A DNA stretch of 64,000 bases, from the NCBI GenBank assembly GCA_948146395.1, contig OX411555.1, positions 46,794,728 through 46,858,727 on the forward strand. The letters are read 5' to 3'. Within the stretch, counting starts at the first letter, position 1, and each line of letters begins with the position of its first letter. Origin of the DNA: Fragum whitleyi. Lineage: Eukaryota > Mollusca > Bivalvia > Cardiida > Cardiidae. Under the pieces are notes generated by a model. The model saw only the letters and a program-made list of their open reading frames with translations. It made no database searches and was not told where the DNA came from. The position numbers and the translations under genes were made by a program. Below, piece after piece: positions 1 to 10,580 of the stretch.

Positions 1-143
1 CTGACAAGCAATTTCTTCTTTTTCCACACTATTTTCTACCCTACTGAATGGTTATTTTTCAAATTAAATCAACATTAAATTTTCGTCTGCAACACCTTTG
101 AATTTGGACAAGTCCAAATTTTTGTAAAACAGGAAAGGGTTAA
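1..143 (+). repeat. TTAA-flanked MITE, family T3, 5' end cut by window
   Basis: This is the right part of the repeat seen complete at 4837-5056, containing GCAATTTCTTCTTTTTCC and TTTGAATTTGGACA, and ending AGGAAAGGG-TTAA at 140-143. The left end lies before base 1. Confidence 0.75.
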
Positions 144-592
144 TAACGACATTCTCGTCTGTAAGACTTTCTTGTGGTAGCAACACAGACACATCATCCT
201 CGAGAAATTGATTGGTTTGCATGTCTGGTGAATTATCCCTCATTTCTAGACTTTTCTATGTTTGGTCTGAAAACTTTGGATATTACTTGTTCTTTAATTT
301 CAAGTTGAAAAGAGAAAAACATAAGTGAGACAAGGTCTTTCAGAATATGCTTGCTATATTGCAGACAGGTTCAGAGAATGTAAAAAGAGGATTACATATA
401 AAGACAAGCTTTTAATTACTAGCTTACTATAAATCAGATTCAAAGAATACACTATAATTCAAAATAGCATGGCCCATTGTGCTCTTATTTGGATAATGCC
501 CTAGGTCATAACTCGGGGTCAAACATAAAATCAGTCTTGTGGAGACCTTATTTACAATATATATGGATGGATTTCAAAATATCTTGGCCAGG
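144..592. other. AT-rich non-coding DNA
   Basis: I see no ORF, repeat or motif that can be supported here. If the TMEM128 call is right this is intron. Confidence 0.5.
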
Positions 593-925
593 GGTGTGGA
601 TTTCTCATGCCTGACTTGTCCGACACAGGATCACTTTGTGCAAGTTCATTTTTCTAGGCCACTTATCCAAGGACAAAAATTTTGCAACAGTACTAAAAAA
701 ATATAGAAGGAATGCAATCCTTTGTTTGTATCAAAGGGAAGAAAACATCGTCTTTAATTAGGAAAATGCTGTGTTACAGCATTTTCTTCATTAAAACAAT
801 GTTTTCTCAATATCTATCATTTCTTTTTTTCTCCAGGCAAGTTCATTTTGATCCTGGGCAAGTCGGAAATTGACTTTTACTTGTCTATGGACAAGTGGAG
901 AAAAATGATATTTCCACACCACTGT
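593..925. mobile_element. Inverted-repeat MITE, family G
   Basis: The left end reads GGGGTGTGGATTTCTCATGC followed by CTGACTTGTCC, and the right end TTTCCACACCACTG is roughly its complement. The same ends bound a better preserved copy at 43760-44114. Internal pieces with TGGACAAGTGG recur in both copies. There is no coding capacity. Confidence 0.6.
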
Positions 926-967
926 CTTGGCACGGCTGTTCCCCTTGATAAGTACTTGTATCACACA

Positions 968-1169
968 TAGGGCCAACTTATTTGTCACCTGAACGGGTCC
1001 TGATTTTGTTGTTTTTCAGCCGGGCCACAATTAGAAACTAGCTCCTATGTTCTGGCTGACAAGATGTTGCATACCATTTTCAAATTACATTGTATATCCC
1101 GCTTTGCGTGTGTATATGCGCGCAAAACAGGTTCAACTAGAAAACGGTTTGACAAATAAGTTGGTCTAT
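968..1169. mobile_element. ~200-bp inverted-repeat MITE, family A
   Basis: It begins TAGGGCCAACTTATTTGTCA and ends TGACAAATAAGTTGGTCTA, giving inverted repeats of about 19 bp. A second copy occupies 7743-7943. There is no coding capacity. Confidence 0.65.
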
Positions 1170-1424
1170 AGAGTTTGTTTGGATACACCTTTGGTTTGGG
1201 TCACAGCTAAATGTGAAACTAGACTGTTGCAAAGCGGACTAATACCCCCTTCAAGTGCTTGTCCATAATTAAATGCAAATTTCCATCAAAAGCCATAATT
1301 CTGTCAAAAGTCAATAGATCGTCACCAAAATTTCACTTGCACATATCTGCTTGTTACTCATCAAATCTGTTAAGTTTGAATGAAGTCAGCTATAAGCTGC
1401 TGAGAACCCGAGGGGACATGAAAA

Positions 1425-1925
1425 AGTTACAGACAGACAGACTGAACAACCGACAAGCTGACTCCCATGTACCCTCTTAACATAGTTTTTGGGGGTATGA
1501 TAATTAAACTGGTCTTGTCCAAAGCAAATCTTATGCATTTATAAGTTTTATGTTAGATTTCAGTAATAATTTGAAAATTACTTTCTTTGAAGTAAAAAGT
1601 TGATTTGACTAGGTGGATAGATGCAGGGGCATCTGTCTGTGACTGCACTTTTATACTATACCCCCCACATACGAAGTAGAGGGGGTATATTGGTTTCACC
1701 ATGTCTGTCTGTCTGTCTGTAGGTCCACCAGTCCGCCTGTCCATAGACCTTATCCGGACTCTAACCCAAGAACCAAGCCACTTAGAATCATGAAACTTCA
1801 TACAAATGCTGCTAATGACCCAAGGAAGTGCTCTTTTGTTTTTGGTTCACATAGGTCACAGGTCAAGGTCACAGTCAGCCTTTAATCAATTGACAAAGCT
1901 CTGGTGGGGGGTATTAGTCCATTTG
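1425..1925 (-). repeat. Hairpin-ended interspersed repeat, family C (GGGGGTATA ends)
   Basis: At 1655-1690 TATACCCCC and GGGGGTATA flank a short loop, followed by a TCTGTCTGTCTG microsatellite and text shared with 53180-53630 (CTACTTC...GGGGGTA in the opposite orientation). It looks like another end-hairpin plus microsatellite element. The outer limits are approximate, and the AGACAGACAG stretch near 1430 may belong to a separate fragment. Confidence 0.45.
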
Positions 1926-1942
1926 GTAATAACTCTAGTTTT

Positions 1943-3196
1943 TAGCTCACCTGAGCACGAAGTGCTCAAGGTGAGCTATTGGGATCGTAGAATGTCCGTC
2001 GTCCGTCGTCAGTCGTGCGTCGTCTGTCGTGCGTCGTCCACAATTTCTTTAAACATCTTCTCCTCCTAAACCAGTGGGCCAATCTTGATGAAACTTGGCA
2101 GGGATGTTCCTTGGGTCAAGCTCTACCAAAGTTATTCAAATAAATGAAATCCACCCTTAACTTTCCCTTTACCCTAAACAAAAAGGGTGAAAATATGAAA
2201 ATCTTTAAAAATCTTCTTCTCTGAAACCAGAAGGCAGACAGCTTTCATATTTGGTATGTAGCATCATCTAGTGGACCTCTACCAAGATTGTTCATATCAA
2301 GACCCTGGGGTCATATTTGGGCTTTGCCCGGGCCCAACCCTTTTTACATAGAATCAAAGAGCGAAAATCTTTAAAAATCTTCTTCTCTGTAACCAGATGG
2401 CAGACAGCTTAAATATTTGGTGTGTAGCATCACCTAGTGGGCCTCTACCAAGTTTGTTCATAACAAGACCCTTGGGTCATATTTGGGCTTTGCACGGGTG
2501 CATCCCTTTATCTCTTATGAGGACGAAGGGTAAAAAAATAAAAATCTTCAAAAATTTTCTTCTCTGAAACCAGAAGGCAGACAGCTTTCATATTTGGTAT
2601 GTAGCATCATCTAGTGGACCTCTACCAAGTTTGTTCATATCAAGACCCTTGGGTCATGTTTGGGCTTAGCTCGGGCGCAACCCTTTTTACATAGAATCAA
2701 AGAGCGAAAATCTTTTAAATCTTCTTTAATCAAAACCAGAGGGCACACTGCTTTCATTTTCGGTATATAGCATCATCTTGTGGGCCCCTACCAAGTTTGT
2801 TCATATCAAGACCCTCGGGCCATATTTGGGCTCTACCCGGGAGCATCCCTTTCAGCTCATCTGAGCATGATGGGTGAAAATGGGAAAACCGTCAAAAATC
2901 TTCTTCTCTGAAACCAGAAGGCAGACAGCTTTAATATTTAGAATGTAGCATCATCTTATGGACCTCTTCCAAGTTTGTTCATATCAAGACCCTGGGGTCA
3001 GTTTTGGGGTCCACCCGGGTGCATTCCTTTTAACATAGAATCAAAGAGCAAAAAGGCATATCTGTCTTGCTCTTCGCTGAAAACGTTCCATGGTATTGAT
3101 CTTAGGCAATTATCTTCTTTTTGACATCTGCCTATCTAATTAATGTGATGTCCCAGGGTTCATAGAGACTCAGGTGAGCGATCTAGGACCATCTTG
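1943..3196 (-). mobile_element. Pearl-like (Helentron-type) element with tandem core
   Basis: Read on the minus strand it starts CAAGATGGTCC...CGCTCACCTGAG at 3196 and ends with the hairpin CTTGAGCACTTCGTGCTCAG and GTGAGCTAAAAA at 1943. A GTCCGTCGTC-type microsatellite adjoins the hairpin. The core has about five copies of a ~170-bp unit (CTTCTTCTCTG near 2212, 2379, 2558, 2720, 2898), with alternate copies more alike. There is no ORF of note. The class assignment comes from architecture, not from a database match. Confidence 0.75.
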
Positions 3197-4832
3197 TTTC
3201 TGAATCTGTCTTTTATCATTTATTCAAGAATAATTATATAGGCCCTTAAGTACCACTTGTGTCCTGGTGGGACAAGTTATATTTTAGCAAAACAAGCTGT
3301 AAAAATGTGATATCCTCTTGAGATTTCTGAAAGCTGTCAAAAATTGATTTCATGTCATGATGTACTTAATTGAATCTAATTGTTTATGGTAAGACAGTAA
3401 TGGCCAATGATTATTTATACAGGCTTTCTCCTTGAGTTATGGCCCAGCTTTAAAAATATTACTAAAATTAGGTGGCTTGATTCATAGTGGGAAAGGAAAT
3501 TTCTTCCATGGTATTTTAGCAGTTTGAAATTTCATGTGTAAACCATACCTGAAAGTCTTTTAACCTGTGTAATGTTGAATAAAGGCCAAAGCAAAAATTG
3601 CATTGCAGGGTCTGTGTTGAAAGCTCTGAATGTACTTATTGTTAGTCTGTATCCTCTTCAAAAAAATAAATGTTAATTTTTTCTGGTTAATTAAACAAAT
3701 TCAGGAGGTATAGGCTTAGATCAGGCAAACATAATATTTACAGGCTGAACTTTTCTATATTTCCCGCAAAAACATAAATGTTCTTGGTTTAACATAGCAT
3801 GGGAGAAAACCACACACATTAGAATCGCTAGCTTATGCATGACTTTTGTTGGAAATGTACAGGCTGGACAGAGACTTTGCTTTGGGCATATTTGAAATTG
3901 TTGGAAAAGTCATGCACAGGCTCATTTTACGTTGATGTAACCATTATATGTTATGCAGGAATTTTTTAATCAATGAATTTCAAGAAATTTGCAGATTCAT
4001 TTAAAATAAAGTCATATTGAAAATAGAAAATCAAATTTGTGTTGATAAAATATCAAATATATTAACTATCATCTAATTGATTGCAATTAATCTGCATCTG
4101 TTAGAATCTACATAGAATTATTATTCAACAATAAAAAGTACTGTAAAAGTGCTTCTTGAACCCTGGGGTTCTATTAGAATCATTGCATTTCCATTAGAAA
4201 GGGATGGGTTTTTATAATCAGCCACACTACATAATTGTTTAGACCGTGAAAAAAATTGCCATAAATACTCATCCGCTCAAAAATTTAATTTTTTTTGCGG
4301 AAAAAGGCGCATAAAATCTTTTGAATTTTTAGTGACATTGATTTTGTGGGTATGGGCCTTTATTGGAGGCTTCAATAGTTTGTTAAATTACATCAAAAAT
4401 GGTCGATTTCAACCTCCAAAAAGGGGGATGGGGTTTTATTAGAGCATGGGGTTCTATTAGAAGTATTTATGGTACATAAACCATAAAGTTTGTTGGCTAA
4501 TAAAGAGTTTTAACAATAATTTTCTTGAAAATGACAGCCTGTTTAAGAGTGTATTGATTTCTCTTTACAAATGTCTAAACATCATAAAATAACAAATTAT
4601 GTTTTACTAGATGCATGGCAGATGGCAGTTTACCGATTTTCTACTGTAATTTATTTCTTGTGTAAAATATGGACCCATGACACAGTTCTCATGTACTGCA
4701 TTGTTTTGTTACATTGTGTTTTACTAGTATTTCATTGTTCTTAAAAAAAGAGTATCAACACAGAAAAAATGTATCATAGTTTTGTCCACTTAAGGCTCTA
4801 TACCAAACTCTAAAACTTTCAGTTTGGGGATA
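3197..4832. other. AT-rich non-coding DNA, presumably TMEM128 intron
   Basis: No convincing exon was found on either strand. The segment around 4160-4470 contains a repeated phrase GGGGTTYTATTAGAA (near 4165 and 4445), perhaps the ends of a decayed element. Confidence 0.4.
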
Positions 4833-4836
4833 TTAA

Positions 4837-5056
4837 CCCTTTGCTGTTCAATCCCTGCTTTTTACGTGCCTGTGATTCTATGATTGAGAAAACATTGTGA
4901 AAAAGAAGAAATTGCTTCTGACAAGCAATTTCTTCTTTTTCCACACTATTTTCTACCCCACTGAATGGTTATTTTTCATATTAAATCCACTTTTAATTTT
5001 CGTCTGCAAAACCTTTGAATTTGGACAGGTCCAAAGTTTTGTAAAACAGGAAAGGG
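4837..5056 (+). mobile_element. Complete TTAA-flanked MITE, family T3 (220 bp)
   Basis: TTAA (4833-4836) is followed by CCCTTTGCTGTT, and the right end AACAGGAAAGGG is followed by TTAA (5057-5060). TTAA duplication and CCC-starting ends are typical of piggyBac-type transposition. An internal hairpin pairs GAAGAAATTGCTT with AAGCAATTTCTTC. This copy is the uninterrupted reference for the copy broken by a nested insertion at 55502-57510. Confidence 0.75.
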
Positions 5057-5382
5057 TTAAAGTAAGGAGGCACTGAATATAAAACTCCTTAAAGGGCTTC
5101 TGAAAGTATGATTAGAAAGCCATTATATTATATATTTAAATCAAGTGAAGGTTAATGCTTTTTTCAGATAAAAATGAAACAAATACCAGTTGATAACTTA
5201 AGGTTTTTCTTCAATATTTCAAATTTGTAAAAAGGATTTATTGGCATATATACCCTGGCTAAATAGAACATTTATTTAGAAAAGAAAGCAAGTTTTCTTT
5301 CCAAAGTCTTGAACAGTTTCCAACTTGGCGATAAATAAAAATATGGATAAAAATTGGATTAATCAAATTGCTCAAAGCACTG

Positions 5383-6436
5383 TATGCACTATTTATGAGT
5401 CAGTATTTAATTTGAAAAGATAATTTCAAACTTTCTTGTTTAAAAATGAAAATCAAGCAGTAATTGAAAAATATGTGCAAGCTGATCTTCTTATATACCT
5501 CCCGCCTAAACAGGAATTTTCTGAATTCAGCATGATAAGGGTAAATGGATGGATTTGCATGAAACTTCTTATTTCTGGTACAGTAAGTTCTTAATGGACG
5601 TAAACATTCTTGGCAAAAAGAGCCAGTGGAGTGATACAGGGCCTCTTTTCGAGTTTGCATGATTATCAAACCTTATTAAATTTGATCTGCATTTTTTCTC
5701 AGTGAATTTCCTCCTTTTATATTGATTCACCAAATATCTACGTGTTTAATCTCACAGTTATTGAATTATCCTTTCTCTGTTATGATGAAAGTCGATCACA
5801 CTTCCTGATGTGATGTGGTAATTAAGGAAAATATTGTTTTATTCCCTAGAAGGTTTTCATCTTGTATTTTTGTTCAATATTTGATAGCCGTCTAGCCGTC
5901 TCTGGAGAATATGCACTATTTATGAGTCAGTATTTAATTTGAAAAGATAATTTCAAACTTTCTTGTTTAAAAATGAAAATCAAGCAGTAATTGAAAAATA
6001 TGTGCAAGCTGATCTTCTTATATACCTCCCGCCTAAACAGGAATTTTCTGAATTCAGCATGATAAGGGTAAATGGATGGATTTGCATGAAACTTCTTATT
6101 TCTGGTACAGTAAGTTCTTAATGGACGTAAACATTCTTGGCAAAAAGAGCCAGTGGAGTGATACAGGGCCTCTTTTCGAGTTTGCATGATTATCAAACCT
6201 TATTAAATTTGATCTGCATTTTTTCTCAGTGAATTTCCTCCTTTTATATTGATTCACCAAATATCTACGTGTATAATCTCACAGTTATTGAATTATCCTT
6301 TCTCTGTTATGATGAAAGTCGATCACACTTCCTGATGTGATGTGGTAATTAAGGAAAATATTGTTTTATTCCCTAGAAGGTTTTCATCTTGTATTTTTGT
6401 TCAATATTTGATAGCCGTCTAGCCGTCTCTGGAGAA
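5383..6436. repeat. 527-bp direct tandem duplication, two near-identical copies
   Basis: Units 5383-5909 and 5910-6436 appear to differ by one base (TGTTTAAT versus TGTATAAT). The right end continues with TAT shared at the breakpoint, a short microhomology. Each unit carries the right half of a T1-family MITE (CCTCCCGCCTAAACAGGAAT, then TTCAGCATGATAAGGGTAAA). The identical 89-codon minus-strand frames in both units show no recognisable protein. Confidence 0.9.
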
Positions 6437-6589
6437 TATCAAGCCAGTTTGTATTACATCATGATAGATTGAGCCTGTTACAGAGACTTAATTTTGGTCT
6501 TTCTTGAAGGTCTAGCTTGGGAAAGTTTTAATTCGATTTTGAAATGGGAAAAATTACCAAAATATTTCACGCATCATTGATGTAATTCC

Positions 6590-6668
6590 ATGTGATCTCC
6601 ATGGTCTAGAGGTATAGCATAGGCCTCTTGACCCAAAGGTCCTGTATTTGATTCCCAGGAGCAGTTAT
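6590..6668 (+). repeat. Degenerate tRNA-derived SINE head
   Basis: TGGTCTAGAGGTATAGCATA resembles a pol III A box and GGTCCTGTATTTGATTCC a decayed B box at plausible spacing. It cannot fold as an intact tRNA. No second copy was noticed in the window. Confidence 0.4.
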
Positions 6669-7151
6669 TCATCTAGGCTCTTTCATTGCCCAACACTTTC
6701 AGTGTGAGTACTGGTGAATTTTATGGAAAGCAGATTGGAGAGGGATTAATCTAAGTTGAAATAACCTGTTTTCTTAATCAATGTAAATTAGATAGGTTTA
6801 AACCAAACCTTGTAACTGTAGTTTCAAGGTTTAAGAATTAATTCTATGATAAGTTTTATCAATTTTGGAGACTAAATATAAGTAAAACAGATCTCAAGGT
6901 TGGGTTGGCTCATTGTTTCTAAGATATTCTTTCTATACCACTTTGCTTATTACTCTCTCTGTAGATTTGAAATATCTCAAAGATTGAGAAAAAAAATCCA
7001 GCCATGTTTTCCCATTATCTTGTATGTTTGTCCTAGCTGATCCATGTCAGTTAGTCACACAAATATAGAATTATTATAAATGTTACAAACAAGCTCCTTA
7101 AATTTTTTTTATCCCTTTTTTGTGTCAATCCATCATTTTACATCCTTTAAC

Positions 7152-7381
7152 TTTGATAACAATTACATCAGAACTGATGTTTTAACCTTTGATTACAATT
7201 ACATCAGAACTGATGTTTTAACTTTGATTACAATTACATCAGAATTGATGTTTTATCTTTGATAACAATTACATCAGAACTGATGTTTTAGCTTTGATCA
7301 CAATTAAATCAGAACTGATGTTTTAACTTTGATTACAATTTCATCAGAACTGATGTTTTAACTTTGATTACAATTACATCT
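7152..7381. repeat. 35-bp tandem repeat array, ~6.5 copies, with internal dyads
   Basis: The unit ACATCAGAACTGATGT plus TTTAACTTTGATTACAATT repeats with starts at about 7165, 7201, 7236, 7271 and onward. Each unit contains a 7-bp inverted repeat ACATCAG-AA-CTGATGT. It lies about 0.9 kb upstream of the TMEM128 exon. Confidence 0.9.
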
Positions 7382-7565
7382 AATCTTTCAGGTTCATGGC
7401 CTTTTGATGGTTGTCACAGGACATCATTTGTTGAACCCTCAAAATTGTTGTTACAGCTCTGGATAAGCCTTATTCTAATATTTGTCCTTGACCTGTGACC
7501 TTGAGCTAGCAGATACATGTAATTACTTTCAAATGGCTTTTCTACTCATTATAGAAAACTATTTG

Positions 7566-7638
7566 ATAGCTCAGGGAGAAACAGTTGTAACTGCGTATAA
7601 ACTTATAGGTAGTTACAGCTGTTTCGCTCTGATCCATT
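7566..7638. repeat. ~72-bp palindromic element, family S
   Basis: Left arm AGCTCAGGGAGAAACAGTTG and TAACTGC, loop around TATAAACTTATAG, right arm GTAGTTACAGCTGTTTCGCT. This is the first of about fourteen full, half or decayed copies in the window. Confidence 0.75.
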
Positions 7639-7742
7639 GAATTGTGCCAAGCTAATCTGAAATCCATCTATAAATTTAGAAGCTTTGCTCTGGACAAGGG
7701 GCACTAATGCACATATCTAGGATGGAGCTGCCATTATGACAA

Positions 7743-7943
7743 CTATGGGCCAACTTATTTCTGGCCGGAATCATACCTGGATAAAGACTGGTCCCACTGT
7801 CAACCATCAAAATAGCCTATTCAAGGCTATTCTAATAGTTGATATTTTGACCAGTCAAGAGCTGGTAGCCTGCTGTCTGAAAGATAATTTGATTATAAAG
7901 TGGGCAACATTACCCGCAGGGGTCAGATATAAGTTGGCCCTAT
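7743..7943. mobile_element. ~200-bp inverted-repeat MITE, family A
   Basis: The left end is TATGGGCCAACTTATTTCTG and the right end is CAGATATAAGTTGGCCCTA. It has the same ends as 968-1169. A 135-codon frame that starts here is mostly MITE sequence and is not called as a gene. Confidence 0.7.
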
Positions 7944-8197
7944 GTCTCACTTATTGTATGCTGGCTCAACAAAACGACGACAACAATAACAGCAACAGAG
8001 TTCAGTTTCAAAAATTTTATATCTTATTGTACAGGACTGACAGGTTTATATTTTTATCAAAAATTCCAACATCCAATGGCCAATCATTGGTACCTGCATT
8101 TATTGTTATGAAATTTCAAGGGGTCAGCGCAATGCTATTGTAGGTGCCTTTTAACAAATAGGCATTTTTATACAAACGTTTTGTGCTTATTCCTTAT

Positions 8198-8250
8198 GAT
8201 GCTCTTGTTTACATTTATGGGCTTTGTGGTTACCATGGTAACAAGACCTA
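8198..8250 (+). pseudogene. Partial duplicate of the TMEM128 terminal exon
   Basis: This stretch reads LLFTFMGFVVTMVT in one frame, against LLFVMFMGIVVTIA in the exon at 8277-8382, and shares TTTATGGG and TTGTGGTTACCAT at the DNA level. It lacks an acceptor and the first half of the exon. The simplest reading is a decayed partial exon duplication. It could also be a remnant of an alternative last exon. Confidence 0.5.
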
Positions 8251-8276
8251 AATATATTTTTTTTCTCTATTTTCAG

Positions 8277-8382
8277 GTTAACAGTTGGTTTATGGCCTAT
8301 ATATGGACTACTGACACCAGTGTTATTGTTTGTTATGTTTATGGGAATTGTGGTTACCATAGCGATGATTCCAAACTTTTGA
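8277..8382 (+). CDS. TMEM128: Probable TMEM128 last coding exon (partial gene)
   Basis: After a good acceptor (CTATTTTCAG, 8267-8276) the frame reads LTVGLWPIYGLLTP, LLFVMFMGIVVTIAMIPNF and stops at TGA 8380-8382. This matches the end of TMEM128, a small four-helix membrane protein of unclear function, whose final helix has the pattern ALWxxWxxxTPLLLFxxFMGxV. Shared positions include LW, TP, LLF, FMG and V. The exon starts in phase 2. No earlier exon was recognised in 1-8276, so the rest is either upstream of the window or too diverged to see. The call rests on about 34 residues. A shorter, degenerate copy of the exon's 3' half lies just upstream at about 8198-8250. Confidence 0.7.
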
Positions 8383-8458
8383 AATTTGTATGTTTGTTTT
8401 AAAACCATAACAAAAGCAAGAGATCAAAAGTAGGGAACCCATGATGATTTTTAGCAAT

Positions 8459-8545
8459 TTAACCCTTGTCATGCTGAACCTGGAATATTCCTGCTTTGGC
8501 AAGAGGTATAGACAAAGATCAGCCTGCACATATGTGAACTCTTAA
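8459..8545 (+). mobile_element. Truncated TTAA MITE, family T1
   Basis: TTAA-CCCTTGTCATGCTGAA opens the copy, followed by CTGCTTTGGCAAGAGG and GCCTGCACATATGTG, after which homology stops. It is followed by text resembling family C to about 8710. Confidence 0.7.
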
Positions 8546-9096
8546 CTGAAAAACAAAGTGACCTAGAATCATGAAATACTATTGTTGCCCATTTCCCAAG
8601 GAGGTACCCTATCATTTTTTATTTGGGAAGGTCAAGGTCACAATTGAACGTCACTTTACAACCATTTATAGAACTTGGACAAAGTGCCAGTTGGGAGTAT
8701 TAGTCGGCTTTGTGGGAGAACTATTTGAATTATGACCCATTTCCATATTGGATATTTAATAATTATCCAGAATCCAATAGCAGAGCCTTTGTTTACTAAT
8801 ATAACCTTCTTGGTCTAATCTTAAATAAATAGATTATTTTATCTCTGATGGTCATTTTGAAAAGAAAGTTAGTGTTTGGACCAAATTTCTCACAAAACTG
8901 TTTTTGCATCAATGTATAATTAACTTAAAATCTGATATTTATGTTGTTCATGTATTTATTTGTTTCATTAAAATATTACTTAAATTTTCAACAATTTCTC
9001 TTCATTTTTGCCAAGCCTTATTAAATTCAACTGTGATCAGACTCATAAACAATACAGGTATATCTATTATATCTCCGAAGCAACCACTTCTATAAG

Positions 9097-9342
9097 CCCT
9101 TGTCATGCTGAATAAAAAAAACATTTGGAGAATTGTATTATAATCAAAGTGCATAAAACACTGGATGCACTATTTAGTGAGTTGGTGCTTATTTGAAAAA
9201 ATATTTTTCCAATAATTATTGTTCTAATTGAAAATGAAAATCAGGTAATATAGAAAAAGATAAGACTGCACATATCTGCAGACTGATCTTTTACTATACC
9301 TCCTACCAAAGCTAGAATTTTGCAGATTCAGTATGACAATGG
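9097..9342 (+). mobile_element. TTAA MITE, family T1, decayed copy
   Basis: It begins CCCTTGTCATGCTGAA, carries CTGCACATATCTGCAG in the middle, and ends TTCAGTATGACAATGG-TTAA. The left TTAA is mutated to TAAG. Confidence 0.7.
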
Positions 9343-9886
9343 TTAAGAAGTTGTAGGGCTAGTGTCTTGCTGTTGTGAATTGTCACCTATCTGCTATCCA
9401 AATATTGCTGATGGCATGTACTCTTTCAGAAATTTGTATCCCACCCTAGTTAGATAGCAGCTTTAAGCTAGGAAAGGATTTATGCTAGTGCTGGTGTGAG
9501 AAATTCTTGCTATGAGTACAGATTTGTTTATATCATTGTCAAATTCGATCTAACACAATCCAATGTGTGGAAATACAGATTGTTTCCACTTGTTCTTGGA
9601 CATTCTGAGATTTGCACCACTATTTACTCTTTAAAAGGAGTATGACCTACAAAAATTGTACTTGTCTGGAAGTAGAAAAGCCTGTGTTAGACAAGGCAGG
9701 CATTGGAATTCCACAATGCTACCCACAATCAAATATCAAGGTAACATGTAAGTTATGCAAGTATAGTCCGTTTGACTTCTATATGGACCGACCTTTTCAT
9801 CAATAGTATAAAATCGTGTTTGGATGGAGAATTTGTATGAGGTAAAATCTTAATTTCAGTTTAATACCATTCCAAAAAATATTTTT

Positions 9887-9910
9887 GGTGAACGAAAAAT
9901 TTCGTTCACC
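9887..9910. repeat. Near-perfect 24-bp dyad
   Basis: GGTGAACGAAA, AA, TTTCGTTCACC: 11-bp arms with a 2-nt centre, 0.1 kb inside the 5.1-kb inverted-repeat segment. Confidence 0.8.
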
Positions 9911-10315
9911 AGTGTTATATACTGTGTATTGAAAATCCTGTAGGATCTTAATAGATTTTAATTAAAGCAGTGCCTCTTTAGATTCAATTTAGTATCTCTA
10001 AAGATTTCTCATTACAAAATCACTGTTTACTCCGTTAAATGCATGATACTAGCATTCTTAATCAAGTGAAGACAAGACAAAATTTTGATGCAATGCATCA
10101 AAGTAGGCCGCAAATTATTTGGTTTTCATCAATGAAAAAACAATTTTTTTTATGAAAATATTTTTTTGCAAACAATACCTATCTAGATTTTAAAGATTTT
10201 AACAACAATAATGGCCCTACTTTAGCATGCACACCCGGCTTAAATACACTAAGGAGTACTTTATTTCAACATAGGCACAATGAATTACACATGTTGGTAA
10301 AGCGATTGCCTTTTT

Positions 10316-10580
10316 TAGCTTGACTGTTTTCTAAGAAAACTTGTGGTATGGAGATCATTTTAGCGGCCTTGGCATTGTTGTTGTTGACCTGTTGTTATTG
10401 AAGATATCTTCATAAAATTTAGCATGTATGTTCACTATCTCAAGAGCTTTCCAGACAATCAAGGGGGACAACTCTGAAAAAGGGTTTTTGTAAGAGTCCC
10501 TTTTTCCACTCAGCTTTTTGTATTATCCAGCACCTGCAGCCAAGCACAGCCAAGGGTTGCACCCATAGGCGGTGCTCTTG
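10316..10580 (-). mobile_element. Short pearl-like element, subfamily with CTTGGCTG ends
   Basis: On the minus strand it begins CAAGAGCACCGCCTATGGGT and ends ACAGTCAAGCTAAAAAA. The 5' hairpin GCACC/GGGTGC and the end pairing GCTTGGCTG/CAGTCAAGC are present. It belongs with 58344-58662. Confidence 0.7.

Noticed and set aside
7152..7381. CRISPR-like array
   Set aside because: The units are contiguous 35-bp tandem repeats with no unique spacers, in a eukaryotic genome.
7736..8143. 135-codon plus-strand ORF, the longest in the window
   Set aside because: It overlaps the family A MITE at 7743-7943 and has no domain, splice signals or family resemblance.
1..8276. Upstream TMEM128 exons
   Set aside because: I searched for sequence encoding the preceding helices and found nothing convincing. 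Acceptor-like sites such as the one near 7390 are followed by frames without family similarity.
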